The notes: generated by a model from the letters alone, not told the origin. Positions 43,282 to 53,120 are shown, counted from the first letter of the stretch. The stretch: DNA of 64,000 bases from JAFEBO01 sp050730655 (GCA_050730655.1 JBOHNL010000021.1:1-64000); one strand, 5' to 3'. Translations and numbers: made by a program.

Positions 43282-44618
43282 CACGCACATCCTGCCAGAG
43301 AATTCGTCGAGTCCAAGTCGGAGGCGCGAGGCGGCTCTGTCGGCGGCACTGAGTCCAAAATCGAAAAGCGATTGCGGTTGGGGACGAGGGGCCAGCGCTC
43401 GTGAATTCGGACGAGCAGGTGGAACAGATGCAGCCGCCAGCGCGTCGCAAATGTCGGCTTCGGGAATACGTGTCCGGCAACTGCGGCAAGCACGGCTTCG
43501 CGCACGCCCGACGGGCCGGTTGAATGAAGAAACATTTCGCGGCAGCCGTGGCGGTAGAAGTCGCGCACGATACGGAAGAGGCAGCCGGACGACGCGCCGA
43601 CGTACGCCCGGTATTCCCGGCGAACGGCCTCGGGTGAAGAAGTGCCGCGGAGAATCGCACCGGCACCGTCGGCAGCTTTTACGGCCGACATCATCGCCAT
43701 GCACACGCCGGTCGAAAAAACGGGATCGACAAAGGTGGCGGCGTCGCCGACCAGGAAGTAACCCGGGCCTGCGTACGGCTTGCAGACGTAGCTGAAGTCA
43801 GCGGCGACGTGGTTGTCTTCCGGTCCCTCGGCATGCACCATCGCCCGACGGACGAACGGGCTCCGGTCAATCGCCCAGCGCAGCATGCGATCGGGGGGAA
43901 CGCCAACGCTTCGTGCAATCTCTGCGTTCATGACGACGCCAATGCTGGTGCGGTGTTCATCCAGCGGGATCAGCCAGAACCAGCCCTCATCGCAGAGCGG
44001 AAAAATTGGGGACCCGCCGAGCCGTCCTGGACGCCGCTCCACTCCATGAAAATGCTGGAAATAGGCGACGCGTTCGAGGTCGGGCAGGCGCGTGCGTGTT
44101 CCGAGGTGTCGACCGACGACCGTTCCCTGGCCGCTGGCGTCTAGGAGCACGCGGGCACGATATTCGCCCGCGCTTGTCGTGAGAACGACCTGGTTGTCCG
44201 CGAGCTTGTCGATCGATCGAACCGCCGTCTCTTCCAAGACTGTCGCACCGGCTTCGACGGCGGCATCGAGCAACATCCGATCGAACGGCGCCCGCTCGGT
44301 GTTGAATGCGGAAGACTCTTCTCCGTTGGGCCCCGGCGAAAACCAAAAATCGGACGGAGTCTCGTCGTTTGCCATGACGAACGACGCGCCGAACTTTGGA
44401 ACTTGAGGAACGCGGCTCACGCGGTCCTGCAGACCGAGTTCGCGAATCAGGTGCATGGTGCGCGGGAGCATCGACTCCCCGATGTGGAATCGCGGCAGTT
44501 TGCCTTTTTCCAGCAAGAGCACGGAATTGCCATTTCTCACGGCCCGAAGAGCCGCGGTGGAACCGGCGGGCCCGCCTCCGATCACGATGATGTCAAATTG
44601 CCGCGGAGTGTCGCCCAT
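43281..44618 (-). CDS. FAD-dependent oxidoreductase, halogenase-like
   Basis: 445 aa. FAD motif G-G-G-P-A-G (14-19), F-H-I-G-E-S-M-L-P (~44-52), and W-F-W-L-I-P at 213-218, which fits the WxWxIP motif of flavin-dependent halogenases; K75 in P-K-F-G-A-S-F is at the position expected for the catalytic lysine. Related geranylgeranyl-reductase-like enzymes share parts of this, so hydroxylase or reductase activity is also possible. In xanthomonadin and flexirubin loci such enzymes modify the aryl head. One-base overlaps with both neighbours. Confidence 0.78.
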   Translation of the reverse strand: MGDTPRQFDIIVIGGGPAGSTAALRAVRNGNSVLLLEKGKLPRFHIGESMLPRTMHLIRELGLQDRVSRVPQVPKFGASFVMANDETPSDFWFSPGPNGEESSAFNTERAPFDRMLLDAAVEAGATVLEETAVRSIDKLADNQVVLTTSAGEYRARVLLDASGQGTVVGRHLGTRTRLPDLERVAYFQHFHGVERRPGRLGGSPIFPLCDEGWFWLIPLDEHRTSIGVVMNAEIARSVGVPPDRMLRWAIDRSPFVRRAMVHAEGPEDNHVAADFSYVCKPYAGPGYFLVGDAATFVDPVFSTGVCMAMMSAVKAADGAGAILRGTSSPEAVRREYRAYVGASSGCLFRIVRDFYRHGCREMFLHSTGPSGVREAVLAAVAGHVFPKPTFATRWRLHLFHLLVRIHERWPLVPNRNRFSILDSVPPTEPPRASDLDSTNSLAGCA

Positions 44619-45610
44619 CAACGGGCTCCTTTGGTTTGTGTATGCGATTTCGCGACGGCGGCCGGACGGTGTGCGATGCCTTCGATCTCGACGAGTAATT
44701 CCCGCCGACAAATGTCCGCACGAATCCACTCCGCCGAATCAATCAAGGGCAGTTTCCTCGCGACCTCAGCTTCGATCAAGGCGCGGTCCGACTCGTTTCG
44801 GTAGTAGATACGGGCGCCGTGAATCTCTGCGAGAGGGTTTTTGATTTCAGTCGCTGCCTCATTCGCGGCATTGAGGAGACTCGTCAGGTTGGTGAAGAGT
44901 TCATCGAGTTGACGGTGCAGCGACCCCTCGAACATCGTCTCTTCGCCCCGAATGCTTGCTGTGCCTCCAATGAGAATGGATTCTCTACCATCCACCCTCG
45001 CAACAGTCGCGCGGGAGAAACAGGGTGGGAGCGGGCCAAACTTTGTCGAGTATCGAAACGCCGGGCACTGTCGCGGGTTCTCGACAGCGCGACCCGCGTT
45101 TTGCGCGCTGAGAACGTGAAGAACAAGATCGTGACCGTTATGACCGACCGCTGTCGCGGTTGGCAACTGCGTTGAAAAACGGTCCGGTCCTGAGAACCAT
45201 CCGGACAATCCTCGATACCGACCACGATTAAACACCCGGTAGCGGTCGAGTCCGCTGCCCATGTCGTCGTGAATCCCAGGCACAAAATTCCAGATGCGAA
45301 TCGGGAACGGAGCGTGCGTGTCCGCGGAGACGGCCTGCGCCTGCAGGTAGGCCGCCTCTACCGCCGATTCGAATTCTGCGGGCGTTCCGCTCACAATATC
45401 AATGACTCGCACCGTCGTAAGCCCAAGCGAGCGACTGGCATCGGAAACATGTTCGATCAGTCCGCGCAGAGTTCCAAATCGCCCGTCGAGCATCCGCACG
45501 CTCTGCGCGCCCATAATTTCTGAGACCCATCGCGGCACATCCGGGATTCCACCGGCGATACGCGGCTCAACATCCGACGACGCGCCACTGGACGAGCCGG
45601 CGAACTTCAT
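44618..45610 (-). CDS. Chorismatase, FkbO/Hyg5/XanB2-like
   Basis: About 330 aa. The central part matches the chorismatase family: R-I-W-N-F-V-P-G-I-H-D, G-L-D-R-Y-R-V-F-N-R-G-R, A-G-R-A-V-E-N-P-R-Q-C-P-A-F-R-Y, F-G-P-L-P-P-C-F-S-R-A-T, and a C-terminal E-x-x-x-x-R-x-E-L-L-V-E-I-E-G like the RidA fold. XanB2 splits chorismate into 3- and 4-hydroxybenzoate; 3-HBA is the starter of xanthomonadin. This gene thus points to the aryl starter of the locus. A GTG at 45634 is an alternative start. Confidence 0.82.
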   Translation of the reverse strand: MKFAGSSSGASSDVEPRIAGGIPDVPRWVSEIMGAQSVRMLDGRFGTLRGLIEHVSDASRSLGLTTVRVIDIVSGTPAEFESAVEAAYLQAQAVSADTHAPFPIRIWNFVPGIHDDMGSGLDRYRVFNRGRYRGLSGWFSGPDRFSTQLPTATAVGHNGHDLVLHVLSAQNAGRAVENPRQCPAFRYSTKFGPLPPCFSRATVARVDGRESILIGGTASIRGEETMFEGSLHRQLDELFTNLTSLLNAANEAATEIKNPLAEIHGARIYYRNESDRALIEAEVARKLPLIDSAEWIRADICRRELLVEIEGIAHRPAAVAKSHTQTKGAR

Positions 45611-45643
45611 GTAGTCGGTCGAACGATTTCCCACTATATTGGA

Positions 45644-47938
45644 TCATAGCGAAAATGCCGTCGCAGACGCATGTATCACGGAATTTGACGGCATTCGGAC
45701 ACGAATCGCGGTTGTCGCGCCGGTGAATTCGCTCGCCACCACTCCGAAGGATTGGTTGTTTTGGAGCGGCTTGCCGCCGTCAATCGGAGCCTCCAACAAA
45801 ACGGCCGCGAGGCTCGCCAGCGGGCCGACGCTGAACACCTCGGGAATTGTGCCGTACGCCGACCATGCTTTTGTCGTTTCCGCGACTTGGGTATTGCCGC
45901 GGCTGACACTGGTCATCACCTTGTCCGGCCTGATCTCACCAAACGCTGTCACAACGAATCCCGGGCTGCCGATCGCCCGCCAAGCTTCGTCAACGGGCCC
46001 TCGTCCAACCGAGCCTGCTGACCAGGCGCCGGTCTCCAGAATGCCCCGCACCCGGGCGCCTCGCCTTTCTGCAGATTTACGACTTTCCAATATGAAGGTG
46101 ACTGCCCCTGAGCCCGTGACAAAGCGATGGGGATGTTGATCGGTATCCCCGCCGTAGAGCCCGCACGCTTCGTACGCACGGTTCACCACGGGCGCGTATT
46201 CCTCTGCCGCGCTCACCAGCGCACAGTCCCACTGCCCCTGACGGATCCGAAGCGCCGCTAGCCGCAGCGCATCCAGACCGGCGCAGCGCGTGCCGAGAAT
46301 CGTCTGGCAAGAACCCTTGATACCGAAGTTCATGCTCAGGTGGGCGGCAGCGACGTTCGGCACGCCTTCGGCGAAGAGCACCGGATTCGCCGCGCCCATG
46401 CCTTCTCGAACGACCTGAGTGTAAAACTCTTCGCAATAGCCGACCGCGCCGTGGGTGGTGCCCAGTATCGCTGAGGCACGCTCGAGAAAATCCGACTTGA
46501 TGGCCCGCGCATCCTCACACGCGGCTGCCGTCGCAGCAACAGTCAACTTCGCATACTCGCTCATGCGACGGGCGCGCCGGCTGCTGATCAAGTGCGCGTA
46601 GTCGGACTCGGCAATTGGGCCGGTGTCGCGACTGAGCGCTGGTCGATTTGTTGAACGCAACAGCTCGACGAAGGCATGATTGCCGATCGCGCCCGGCAAG
46701 ACCACCCCAACTCCTGTAATGACAACATCGCAGTTCTCACGCGATCGATTCGGGCGAGTCGGGCTTTTGTCCGACAGAATCGCGCAGGTGTTTGCACCGC
46801 CGAAACCAAGCGACATATTCATGGTCGTGCGAATGGAACGACGCAGCGGCGTGCCGCGTACCACGGACAAGCCTGAAAACTTCGGATCGGTTTGATCTGC
46901 CCCGAGCGTGGGAGGCACGAATCCATCGCGCCTCGCCATGATCGAGAGAATCAATTCCACAGCGCCGGCTCCGCCGAGCGTGTGACCAAGGTAACTCTTG
47001 AATGCGACAACGGGAGTCCTGGATAGTTTCTCTCCGAAGGTCGCGGCCAGAGCTGCATATTCCGCGGCATCGTTGTTCGGCGTTGAGGTGCCATGGGCCG
47101 CGATCATCTCGATATCGAGCGGCGTTAAGTCGGAATTGCGGAACGCGGCCCGGATTGCAGCGGCAGCGCCATCGCCGGTTGCATGAGGTTGAGTCAAATG
47201 GAATGCGTCTGAGGATTCGCCGAATCCGGCGAGGTGGGCGAGAGGCATCTTGCCGCTGGGCGCGGCATCGCTGACTCTTTCGAGCACAAGGACGCCATAC
47301 CCCTCCGCGACTTTCATCCCGTCGCGATCCGCGGCAAACGGCATAGGAGCCGTCGAGGAAATCAGCCTGAGGCTGTCGAATCCCGCGTAGGAATACTCGC
47401 TCACGCAGTCGTACCCCCCCACGACGACGAGATCGAACTCGCCCGAACGCAGGAGAGACATTCCGATTCCGACGGCGCTGAGTGCCGAAGAACACGCTGA
47501 ACAGGTCGTCAGGGCGGGGCCGCCAATCCCTAAACCTTCAAGGGCCCGATCGAGCACTCTGGCTGCCAGAAATTCCCGTAACTCGTTCGGGTTGCCGGAA
47601 CGAAAAAACCGACCGCCGGCATCCATCCCGTGCATCGTGGTGCCAAACACGGCGGCGCGCCGGTTCTGCGCCGGAGTTGGGAGTCCACGAGTCGCGAGCG
47701 CCTGAGAGATCGCGTAGCGGAGGTAACGCGATGGCCGGGAAAGATTGGGAGAAAAATCAGCCGGAAGATCGACTGCCTGTCCGCCACCCTTGTCGGGGCG
47801 GGCGTGCTGTTCGATCTGGGTCATCGGGCCAAGGCCGCGTTTTCCCTCCCGCACCGCGCTCCAAGTCTCTTCCGGCGATTTTCCCAGGCTCGAAACCAGT
47901 CCAATCCCGGTGATGACAATCGCCGCATCCTGGTGCAA
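45644..47938 (-). CDS. Single-chain double ketosynthase (KS plus chain-length-factor-like KS)
   Basis: 764 aa. KS1 (~6-390) is complete: nucleophile C149 in S-A-C-S-S-A-L, H282 in A-H-G-T-S-T-P and H319 in L-G-H-T-L-G-G-A. KS2 (~403-764) starts V-V-I-T-G-V-G-V-V-L-P-G and keeps a Cys (C552, T-R-C-A-G-L-D-A-L), but the segments aligned to HGT and GH read S-R-G-N-T and S-V-G-P-L-A-S, so both catalytic His are gone. KS2 therefore looks like a chain-length factor fused to its partner. In aryl polyene loci the two are normally separate (ApeO/ApeC). Start TTG at 47938, with GAGG upstream and 22 bases after the previous gene; no ATG fits. Confidence 0.85.
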   Translation of the reverse strand: MHQDAAIVITGIGLVSSLGKSPEETWSAVREGKRGLGPMTQIEQHARPDKGGGQAVDLPADFSPNLSRPSRYLRYAISQALATRGLPTPAQNRRAAVFGTTMHGMDAGGRFFRSGNPNELREFLAARVLDRALEGLGIGGPALTTCSACSSALSAVGIGMSLLRSGEFDLVVVGGYDCVSEYSYAGFDSLRLISSTAPMPFAADRDGMKVAEGYGVLVLERVSDAAPSGKMPLAHLAGFGESSDAFHLTQPHATGDGAAAAIRAAFRNSDLTPLDIEMIAAHGTSTPNNDAAEYAALAATFGEKLSRTPVVAFKSYLGHTLGGAGAVELILSIMARRDGFVPPTLGADQTDPKFSGLSVVRGTPLRRSIRTTMNMSLGFGGANTCAILSDKSPTRPNRSRENCDVVITGVGVVLPGAIGNHAFVELLRSTNRPALSRDTGPIAESDYAHLISSRRARRMSEYAKLTVAATAAACEDARAIKSDFLERASAILGTTHGAVGYCEEFYTQVVREGMGAANPVLFAEGVPNVAAAHLSMNFGIKGSCQTILGTRCAGLDALRLAALRIRQGQWDCALVSAAEEYAPVVNRAYEACGLYGGDTDQHPHRFVTGSGAVTFILESRKSAERRGARVRGILETGAWSAGSVGRGPVDEAWRAIGSPGFVVTAFGEIRPDKVMTSVSRGNTQVAETTKAWSAYGTIPEVFSVGPLASLAAVLLEAPIDGGKPLQNNQSFGVVASEFTGATTAIRVRMPSNSVIHASATAFSL

Positions 47939-47960
47939 ATTCCACGTCCTCGGGCAGGGG

Positions 47961-48878
47961 CTACTCGCTGCGCAAATCCTCGCACCAGACCTTGTGCAGG
48001 AGCAGCCATTGATCAGGATACCGGCGAACGCAAGACTCAAGCGCAGCGGCAAACCGGACGACTGCCGGGTCGGGCGTTCCGGACGCGACTTCGAGCTCCT
48101 CCGTCCAGATCGGCTCTTCCAAGTGAATCTGTACCCGTCCGCTTTCGGAGACGACCGCAAAGGTCGGGATGAGCGGCGACCCGGTGGCTCGCGCGAGCTT
48201 GGCCGGACCGGCGGGAACGCGAATGTGGCCTCCGAGAAAAGGAACGGTGACACCGGCTTCGCCGGGACTGAGCCGATCGCCTTGAACAAGTACGACCTCG
48301 TCAGCGCGTAACGCCTCGCGCACTCGCAGCCACATTGCGAGGCCTTCTTCTGCCCTGGCCTCCAGGATTCCAAGTCGGGCGTGCTGTTCCAGCCGCAACG
48401 ACTCGAAGACGTGATTTTCATCGCGTCGAAAGACGACGTGCAATCGAGGTTCGCGTTCCGCCAACGATGCCATCGCCGTTTCGAAGGAGCCGATGTGGGC
48501 GGTCACGAGGATCGCGCCGCGCCGACGTTGACGCGCCTCCTCAAACCGATCCTGCCCCACTATCTTGTCCACGCGGGCCAGAAGCTCTGCTTTCGAAAGC
48601 CCACGGTTGGTCCCGAATTCGACAACCGCGTCGAAAAATCGGCGAAGCACTTTTCTTCCGAATACCCGACATTCACGACTACTCGATGTTTCCCCGAGCA
48701 GCCACCTCGCATTCGCTGTAGTTGTGCGCCGGATGTGCGGCGACGACAACCACGCAGCCCAGATCGCGAATGGCTTGCATCTTTGAATGACCCAAGGCAT
48801 GTGGCGGGTGCACCAGAACAACACGCCGAGCCAGAACGCGGCCGCGCGTTCACGCACGCGATTCCATCCGAAATTCAC
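47961..48878 (-). CDS. LpxL/HtrB-like lysophospholipid acyltransferase
   Basis: 305 aa. An N-terminal membrane helix (~12-30), then the LPLAT motif T-A-H-I-G-S-F-E-T-A (Hx4E), V-V-F-R-R, V-L-V-Q-G-D-R, and F-L-G-G-H-I-R-V-P-A-G-P-A-K-L-A. Members attach acyl chains to lipid A or, in aryl polyene loci, the polyene to its lipid anchor. ATGA overlap with the LolA gene. Confidence 0.85.
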   Translation of the reverse strand: MNFGWNRVRERAAAFWLGVLFWCTRHMPWVIQRCKPFAIWAAWLSSPHIRRTTTANARWLLGETSSSRECRVFGRKVLRRFFDAVVEFGTNRGLSKAELLARVDKIVGQDRFEEARQRRRGAILVTAHIGSFETAMASLAEREPRLHVVFRRDENHVFESLRLEQHARLGILEARAEEGLAMWLRVREALRADEVVLVQGDRLSPGEAGVTVPFLGGHIRVPAGPAKLARATGSPLIPTFAVVSESGRVQIHLEEPIWTEELEVASGTPDPAVVRFAAALESCVRRYPDQWLLLHKVWCEDLRSE

Positions 48879-49645
48879 TTCGACGAGTCCTTGGCCGCCC
48901 CGGTGCTTGTGCTCTTCGGAGCGCTCCCCGGTAGCGGCCTGCTCTCGCGCGTTCCCGCGGGCAACTTCGGCTGGACTTCTTCGTCCGTGACATCCACGTC
49001 GACCCTGACGTTGCTCATCACGATTGATGTGCGAGCGCCGTCCGGATCGGTGAATTCGAGCCTACTGATGCAGGGCAATGCCGTATCAATCAACACGCGG
49101 ATGTCGGAAATGTGTTCTTTCAGATCTGGATCGCTGGGCGAAAGGGCGACACCCAGAAACCGGCCTCTTGCTGGCGGCGCGCCCATGGTTTCGGGGTCGA
49201 CCTCCGAAACTTTGAATTTGGACCGAAGCCCGCCCAGCCGCGGCAAGGGATTGCCCGCAAATTCCTGAAACTCGCCCGGCAATGGATAGATTTCGACGAC
49301 CCGCGCTTCGGGGTAGTACATCCGGATTTCGCCTCCCCCAAAGGTCATGATCATTTGACGAGGGGAATCCGTTTGCCACTTCGCCCGTGCGCCCTTCACG
49401 ACGATCGAGCCGTTTGACACGAGCGGTTTTTTGAGTAAGGGAGTCGACTTTGTTTGTTCAAAGTCGGCCTTCAGAGTCCTGATCTGAGCAACGCGAGCAT
49501 CCAAATCTGCAAGCCGCTGATCGAATGTGTTCGCCCCGCGCGAAGGGGCAGCAACTTCGGTTGGTTCGGAGTTTCGAGCCGCGTCGGTCGCGCGATTCTG
49601 CCAGCCGAGTGTCAGGCATGCAATCAATACGACGGCGATAGTCAT
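48875..49645 (-). CDS. LolA-like outer membrane lipoprotein carrier
   Basis: 256 aa. Signal-type hydrophobic start (MTIAVVLIACLTLG), then a LolA fold: R-T-L-K-A-D-F-E-Q-T-K (~57), G-S-I-V-V-K-G, W-Q-T-D-S-P-R-Q-M-I-M-T-F-G, Y-P-E-A-R-V-V-E-I-Y-P. The C-terminal extension (~225-256) is Ser/Pro-rich. A dedicated LolA is a standard member of aryl polyene loci and probably carries the lipid product across the periplasm. ATGA overlaps on both sides. Confidence 0.82.
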   Translation of the reverse strand: MTIAVVLIACLTLGWQNRATDAARNSEPTEVAAPSRGANTFDQRLADLDARVAQIRTLKADFEQTKSTPLLKKPLVSNGSIVVKGARAKWQTDSPRQMIMTFGGGEIRMYYPEARVVEIYPLPGEFQEFAGNPLPRLGGLRSKFKVSEVDPETMGAPPARGRFLGVALSPSDPDLKEHISDIRVLIDTALPCISRLEFTDPDGARTSIVMSNVRVDVDVTDEEVQPKLPAGTRESRPLPGSAPKSTSTGAAKDSSK

Positions 49646-50076
49646 GTGGATACTCCGCCTTGACTCTTGCTCGCGAGTGTCAAATTTCCTTCCGCAAGCA
49701 TCACCCCGGCGTTCTCTGCCCGCACTTCAAACAGACAGAGGCCGCCAAGTTCTCGTGCGAGTGAAGCTCGCAGCAGGATGTCCGCTGGCGGTGCCACTTG
49801 CTCGATGAACTTCAAATCGATTCGACCGAGCCTGACATCGGCATCTACCGCGTCGAACGCAACAAGGCCCGAGAGCTGCGCGAGTGCTTCGGCGATCAGC
49901 ACGCCAGGGACCACGGGTCGACCCGGGAAGTGCCCGGCGAAGAACGGCTCGCTCCCGTCGATAGTCCAGAACGCTTCGCCCGACTTCTTCGCGCGAAGGG
50001 CAACCACCCGAGTCAGAAAACGGAAACCGGATCCGTGCGGCAGGCGATCGATCAGGGCTGGCGACTTTTCGTCCAA
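49642..50076 (-). CDS. FabZ/ApeI-like hotdog dehydratase
   Basis: 144 aa. Active-site pattern G-H-F-P-G-R-P-V-V-P-G-V-L-I-A-E-A-L-A-Q with catalytic His and Glu, as in FabA/FabZ 3-hydroxyacyl-ACP dehydratases. It would form the double bonds of the polyene. Overlaps the LolA gene by 4 bases; 14 bases after the ACP gene. Confidence 0.88.
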   Translation of the reverse strand: MDEKSPALIDRLPHGSGFRFLTRVVALRAKKSGEAFWTIDGSEPFFAGHFPGRPVVPGVLIAEALAQLSGLVAFDAVDADVRLGRIDLKFIEQVAPPADILLRASLARELGGLCLFEVRAENAGVMLAEGNLTLASKSQGGVST

Positions 50077-50090
50077 GAGCGGCTCCGACC

Positions 50091-50381
50091 TCAGCGAGAC
50101 TGAGCATCCACGAACGCCGAGAGCGTCGCGATGCTTGCGAACGCCTGGCGGCCGATTACTTTGTCGTCAATCTTGAATCCGAACTCCTTCTCGATGTTTG
50201 TCACAACGAGCAGGATGTCGAGCGAATCAAGGTCGTACTCGCCTCCGAGCAGCGACATGTCGTCGCCGAGTTGAGCGTCTGGGCCTAGTCGCAAGCTTTC
50301 GCGGATGACACGTTTGATGCGATCGATTGTCGGGACTGATTCCAAGCGAGCCTGCTCTCCTCCACAAGTCGCCGCCAACAA
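50091..50381 (-). CDS. Acyl carrier protein
   Basis: 96 aa (or ~82 from an internal TTG). An ACP fold with phosphopantetheine serine in D-L-D-S-L-D-I-L-L-V (~53), preceded by L-G-D-D-M-S-L-L-G-G. First gene of the minus-strand polyene operon, sharing a 134-base divergent region with the MMPL exporter gene. Confidence 0.88.
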   Translation of the reverse strand: MLAATCGGEQARLESVPTIDRIKRVIRESLRLGPDAQLGDDMSLLGGEYDLDSLDILLVVTNIEKEFGFKIDDKVIGRQAFASIATLSAFVDAQSR

Positions 50382-50515
50382 CCCGAGGGCGACGCCGGTC
50401 TTGCGTGCGAAAGTCTATCAGAACCAAAGGTGCGGTTGCATCCGCCACGGTGTTATCCTCGACATGCATGAATCCAGAATGAATTGAAGAATCGCAGTCG
50501 CATGAAAGCCGGCAA

Positions 50516-53089
50516 TTGAACGACCCGCGCCCATCGCAATTCCTGAAACCTTTTCTTGCGTTCGGAAGACGCCCCGGCCTGGTGCTGGTGGTCGCCGCGA
50601 TCGTTGCATTCCTGTCGATCTCCGCAGCCAGCCGCTCGCAGCTCAATGCTTCGATTCAGGACCTTTTGGGCATAAGGGATCCGGCTGCCGCGGCACTCGG
50701 GCATCTGATGGATGACTTTTCCAGCACCGAGGAGCTCCTTGTGCTGGCGACTGTGGACGACGGAGCAGATTCGACCGCCGGAACCAATTCGGCTCGCGAG
50801 CACGAAGTCGCGCGTTTGATGGGTTTTGCTGAAAAACTGTCGGCAGCGCTGAAGCAATCTTCGGCAACCGCGCCGTTCTGCGGCCAAATCTCGTATTCGG
50901 CCAGTCTGGAGTTCATGGAATTTTTTACGCGGGAAGCCGTGCCCGCGGGTCTCCTGTATCTCGACGAGAGTGAGTATCAAGCGTTTCTGGAAAGGCTGAC
51001 GCCCGAATCCATGCGGCGCCAACTCCTCCAGGACGAGAGCATGATGTCGGCGCCCGGAGGGAACGCACTCACAAACGTACTGATGAAAGATCCGCTTCGG
51101 CTTCGCGATTTTCTGGAATCGAGGCTCACGGGTCAGAGCGACGCGTTTCGTACGTTTGGTGGCCGATCGGAATTCGTTTCCAGCGACGGCAAGAGCATTC
51201 TCATCCGCGTCGCCGGAGTTCGTCCGCCCAGCGACCTGGAATTCGCGAAGATGATGACGGCGCGCGTGGGCGAAGTTGCCCGGGCAATTTCATCCCCGGG
51301 GTTACGGGTCGATTTAGCCGGGGCGTACGCGATCGCGACGGCAAGCGAGCGCGCGATTCGTGCCGACCTTGTCAGTACGGTCACATGGTCGCTTGTCATC
51401 ATGCAGGCCGTATTTCTGATCGGCTACCGGAGCCTGCTCAGCTTTGCGATTGCGTTCATCCCAGTGGCGCTGGGACTCGCGATGGCATTTGGTTTTCACG
51501 CGCTGTTGTCCACGGGCTTCACGCCACTAACCGCCGCGATCGGCGCGATACTGGTGGGCTGCGGGATCGACTACCCGATCTATTTCCTCTCATTCTTCGA
51601 GTCGGCCCGCGCTCGTGGCCTCCGAGCGATTGACGCCGGTTCAAGTGCGATGGCGTCGCTCGCCGTTCCACTCACCGCGGCGTGCGCGACTTCGGTGGCC
51701 GGATTCGCCGCAATCGCCGTGTCGGGCGTGCAGGCACTTCGCGATTTTGCGTTTCTGGGCGGAATGGGCCTGCTTTTCGTGCTGCTCGCGACGATCTGCG
51801 TCCTTCCCGCGGTCTTAACGCTTGCGGACCGTGCAGGAGTGTGGGGCGGCGCGGGGCCACGTCGCGGAATCGAACCAGTGATCCGCACGATTTGTTCACG
51901 CCCCCGCTTCTTCATCGGGTGTTGCGTGTTCGTGACCGCTGGCGCGGCAATATCACTGCTCGCGACGCGCGGCATTCACTTTGAGACGGACCTGCGCGTT
52001 ATGCACCCCAGCCCCAATCCACCGCTCGAGACGCAGGAAATCATCGGTAAAAAGTTTGGTGCCGCGGATTCGATGATTGTCTACATCCAGGCACCCACCG
52101 GTCCTGAACTCGTGTCACGGGCGTATCAGGCTCAGCGAGCCTTGCGATCGCCGCAAACCGCCGCCGCCGGAATTTCGGGCTCGTTCGGTCTGCCCTCGTT
52201 GCTGCCGGATCCTGCTGCGCTCCCGGGCCGCGTCGCGGAAATGAAGAGGATTGACCCAGACAAAGTCATCGCGGATTTCGACGCCGCGGTCGGCGAAAGC
52301 ATCTTCGAGCCACGGGCACTCGCGCCGTTCAAAGACTTCCTTCGCATCCTGCTCACGAGAACACAGGGCCCAACGCTGGAAACTCTCTCGCGATACCCGG
52401 CGTTGCGGAACCTGTTGGTGAGTAACTCGCGTGACGGTCCACTTGCAGCGGTCACTGTCCTTTCTCTGGACTCCGAGACTTTACGGGAGGTCTCGCACGA
52501 CGCGACGATCGTCATTGCTCGCGAAGCGCTCAAGAAGGCTCCGGGTGCGGTGCTGACCGGGCTCGGCGTCGTGGGTTATGACGTCTCACGATCCGTCCGC
52601 CAGGATTTGCCCGTCATGACGATGATGGCGCTCGTGACAATCGTCGTGTTTCTTCTCGTCGCGCTGCGATCAATTCGCGACGCCGCGCTCGCGCTGATTC
52701 CGGTGGCATTCGGAATCCTCTGTCTGCTCGGCTACATGAGTATCGCCCGTGAACAGTTCAACCTTGCCAACGGGCTCGCGATCCCGCTTCTACTTGGTAT
52801 TGGAGTGGACTACGGAATCTTCGTGGTCCGGATGGCTCAACAGTCCCGCCTCGCAGGTGAAGGACCCGAAGGCCTTCCGACGAGGCTTGCCGCCAGCCTT
52901 CACGCCATGCTGCTCTCTGCCGCAACAAACGTCGTCGGATTTGGCACCTTGGCCTTTACCAGCGTTCCGGCGGTTCAATCGCTCGGCAAGGTCATAGCAG
53001 TAGGCGTGGTCGCGTGCGTCGCGGGGACGCTCTTGCTGCTGACTCCCGTTTTGGTGCTATCGGCATTTCAACGAGCGCGCAAGTTCTGA
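50516..53089 (+). CDS. MMPL/RND family exporter
   Basis: 857 aa with a TTG start. TM1 at ~21-38, a large periplasmic loop (~40-265), five more helices (~275-430), a second loop (~465-665), and six helices from ~690 to 850: the two-fold RND plan. G-I-D-Y-P-I-Y (~345) and G-V-D-Y-G-I-F (~760) in the TM4/TM10 positions are the MMPL proton-relay motifs. Exports the lipid-linked product in aryl polyene loci. Divergent from the ACP-led operon. Confidence 0.88.
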   Translation: MNDPRPSQFLKPFLAFGRRPGLVLVVAAIVAFLSISAASRSQLNASIQDLLGIRDPAAAALGHLMDDFSSTEELLVLATVDDGADSTAGTNSAREHEVARLMGFAEKLSAALKQSSATAPFCGQISYSASLEFMEFFTREAVPAGLLYLDESEYQAFLERLTPESMRRQLLQDESMMSAPGGNALTNVLMKDPLRLRDFLESRLTGQSDAFRTFGGRSEFVSSDGKSILIRVAGVRPPSDLEFAKMMTARVGEVARAISSPGLRVDLAGAYAIATASERAIRADLVSTVTWSLVIMQAVFLIGYRSLLSFAIAFIPVALGLAMAFGFHALLSTGFTPLTAAIGAILVGCGIDYPIYFLSFFESARARGLRAIDAGSSAMASLAVPLTAACATSVAGFAAIAVSGVQALRDFAFLGGMGLLFVLLATICVLPAVLTLADRAGVWGGAGPRRGIEPVIRTICSRPRFFIGCCVFVTAGAAISLLATRGIHFETDLRVMHPSPNPPLETQEIIGKKFGAADSMIVYIQAPTGPELVSRAYQAQRALRSPQTAAAGISGSFGLPSLLPDPAALPGRVAEMKRIDPDKVIADFDAAVGESIFEPRALAPFKDFLRILLTRTQGPTLETLSRYPALRNLLVSNSRDGPLAAVTVLSLDSETLREVSHDATIVIAREALKKAPGAVLTGLGVVGYDVSRSVRQDLPVMTMMALVTIVVFLLVALRSIRDAALALIPVAFGILCLLGYMSIAREQFNLANGLAIPLLLGIGVDYGIFVVRMAQQSRLAGEGPEGLPTRLAASLHAMLLSAATNVVGFGTLAFTSVPAVQSLGKVIAVGVVACVAGTLLLLTPVLVLSAFQRARKF

Positions 53090-53120
53090 CTGGCATCGGT
53101 TTCAGGCGAAGCGAGCCGGC

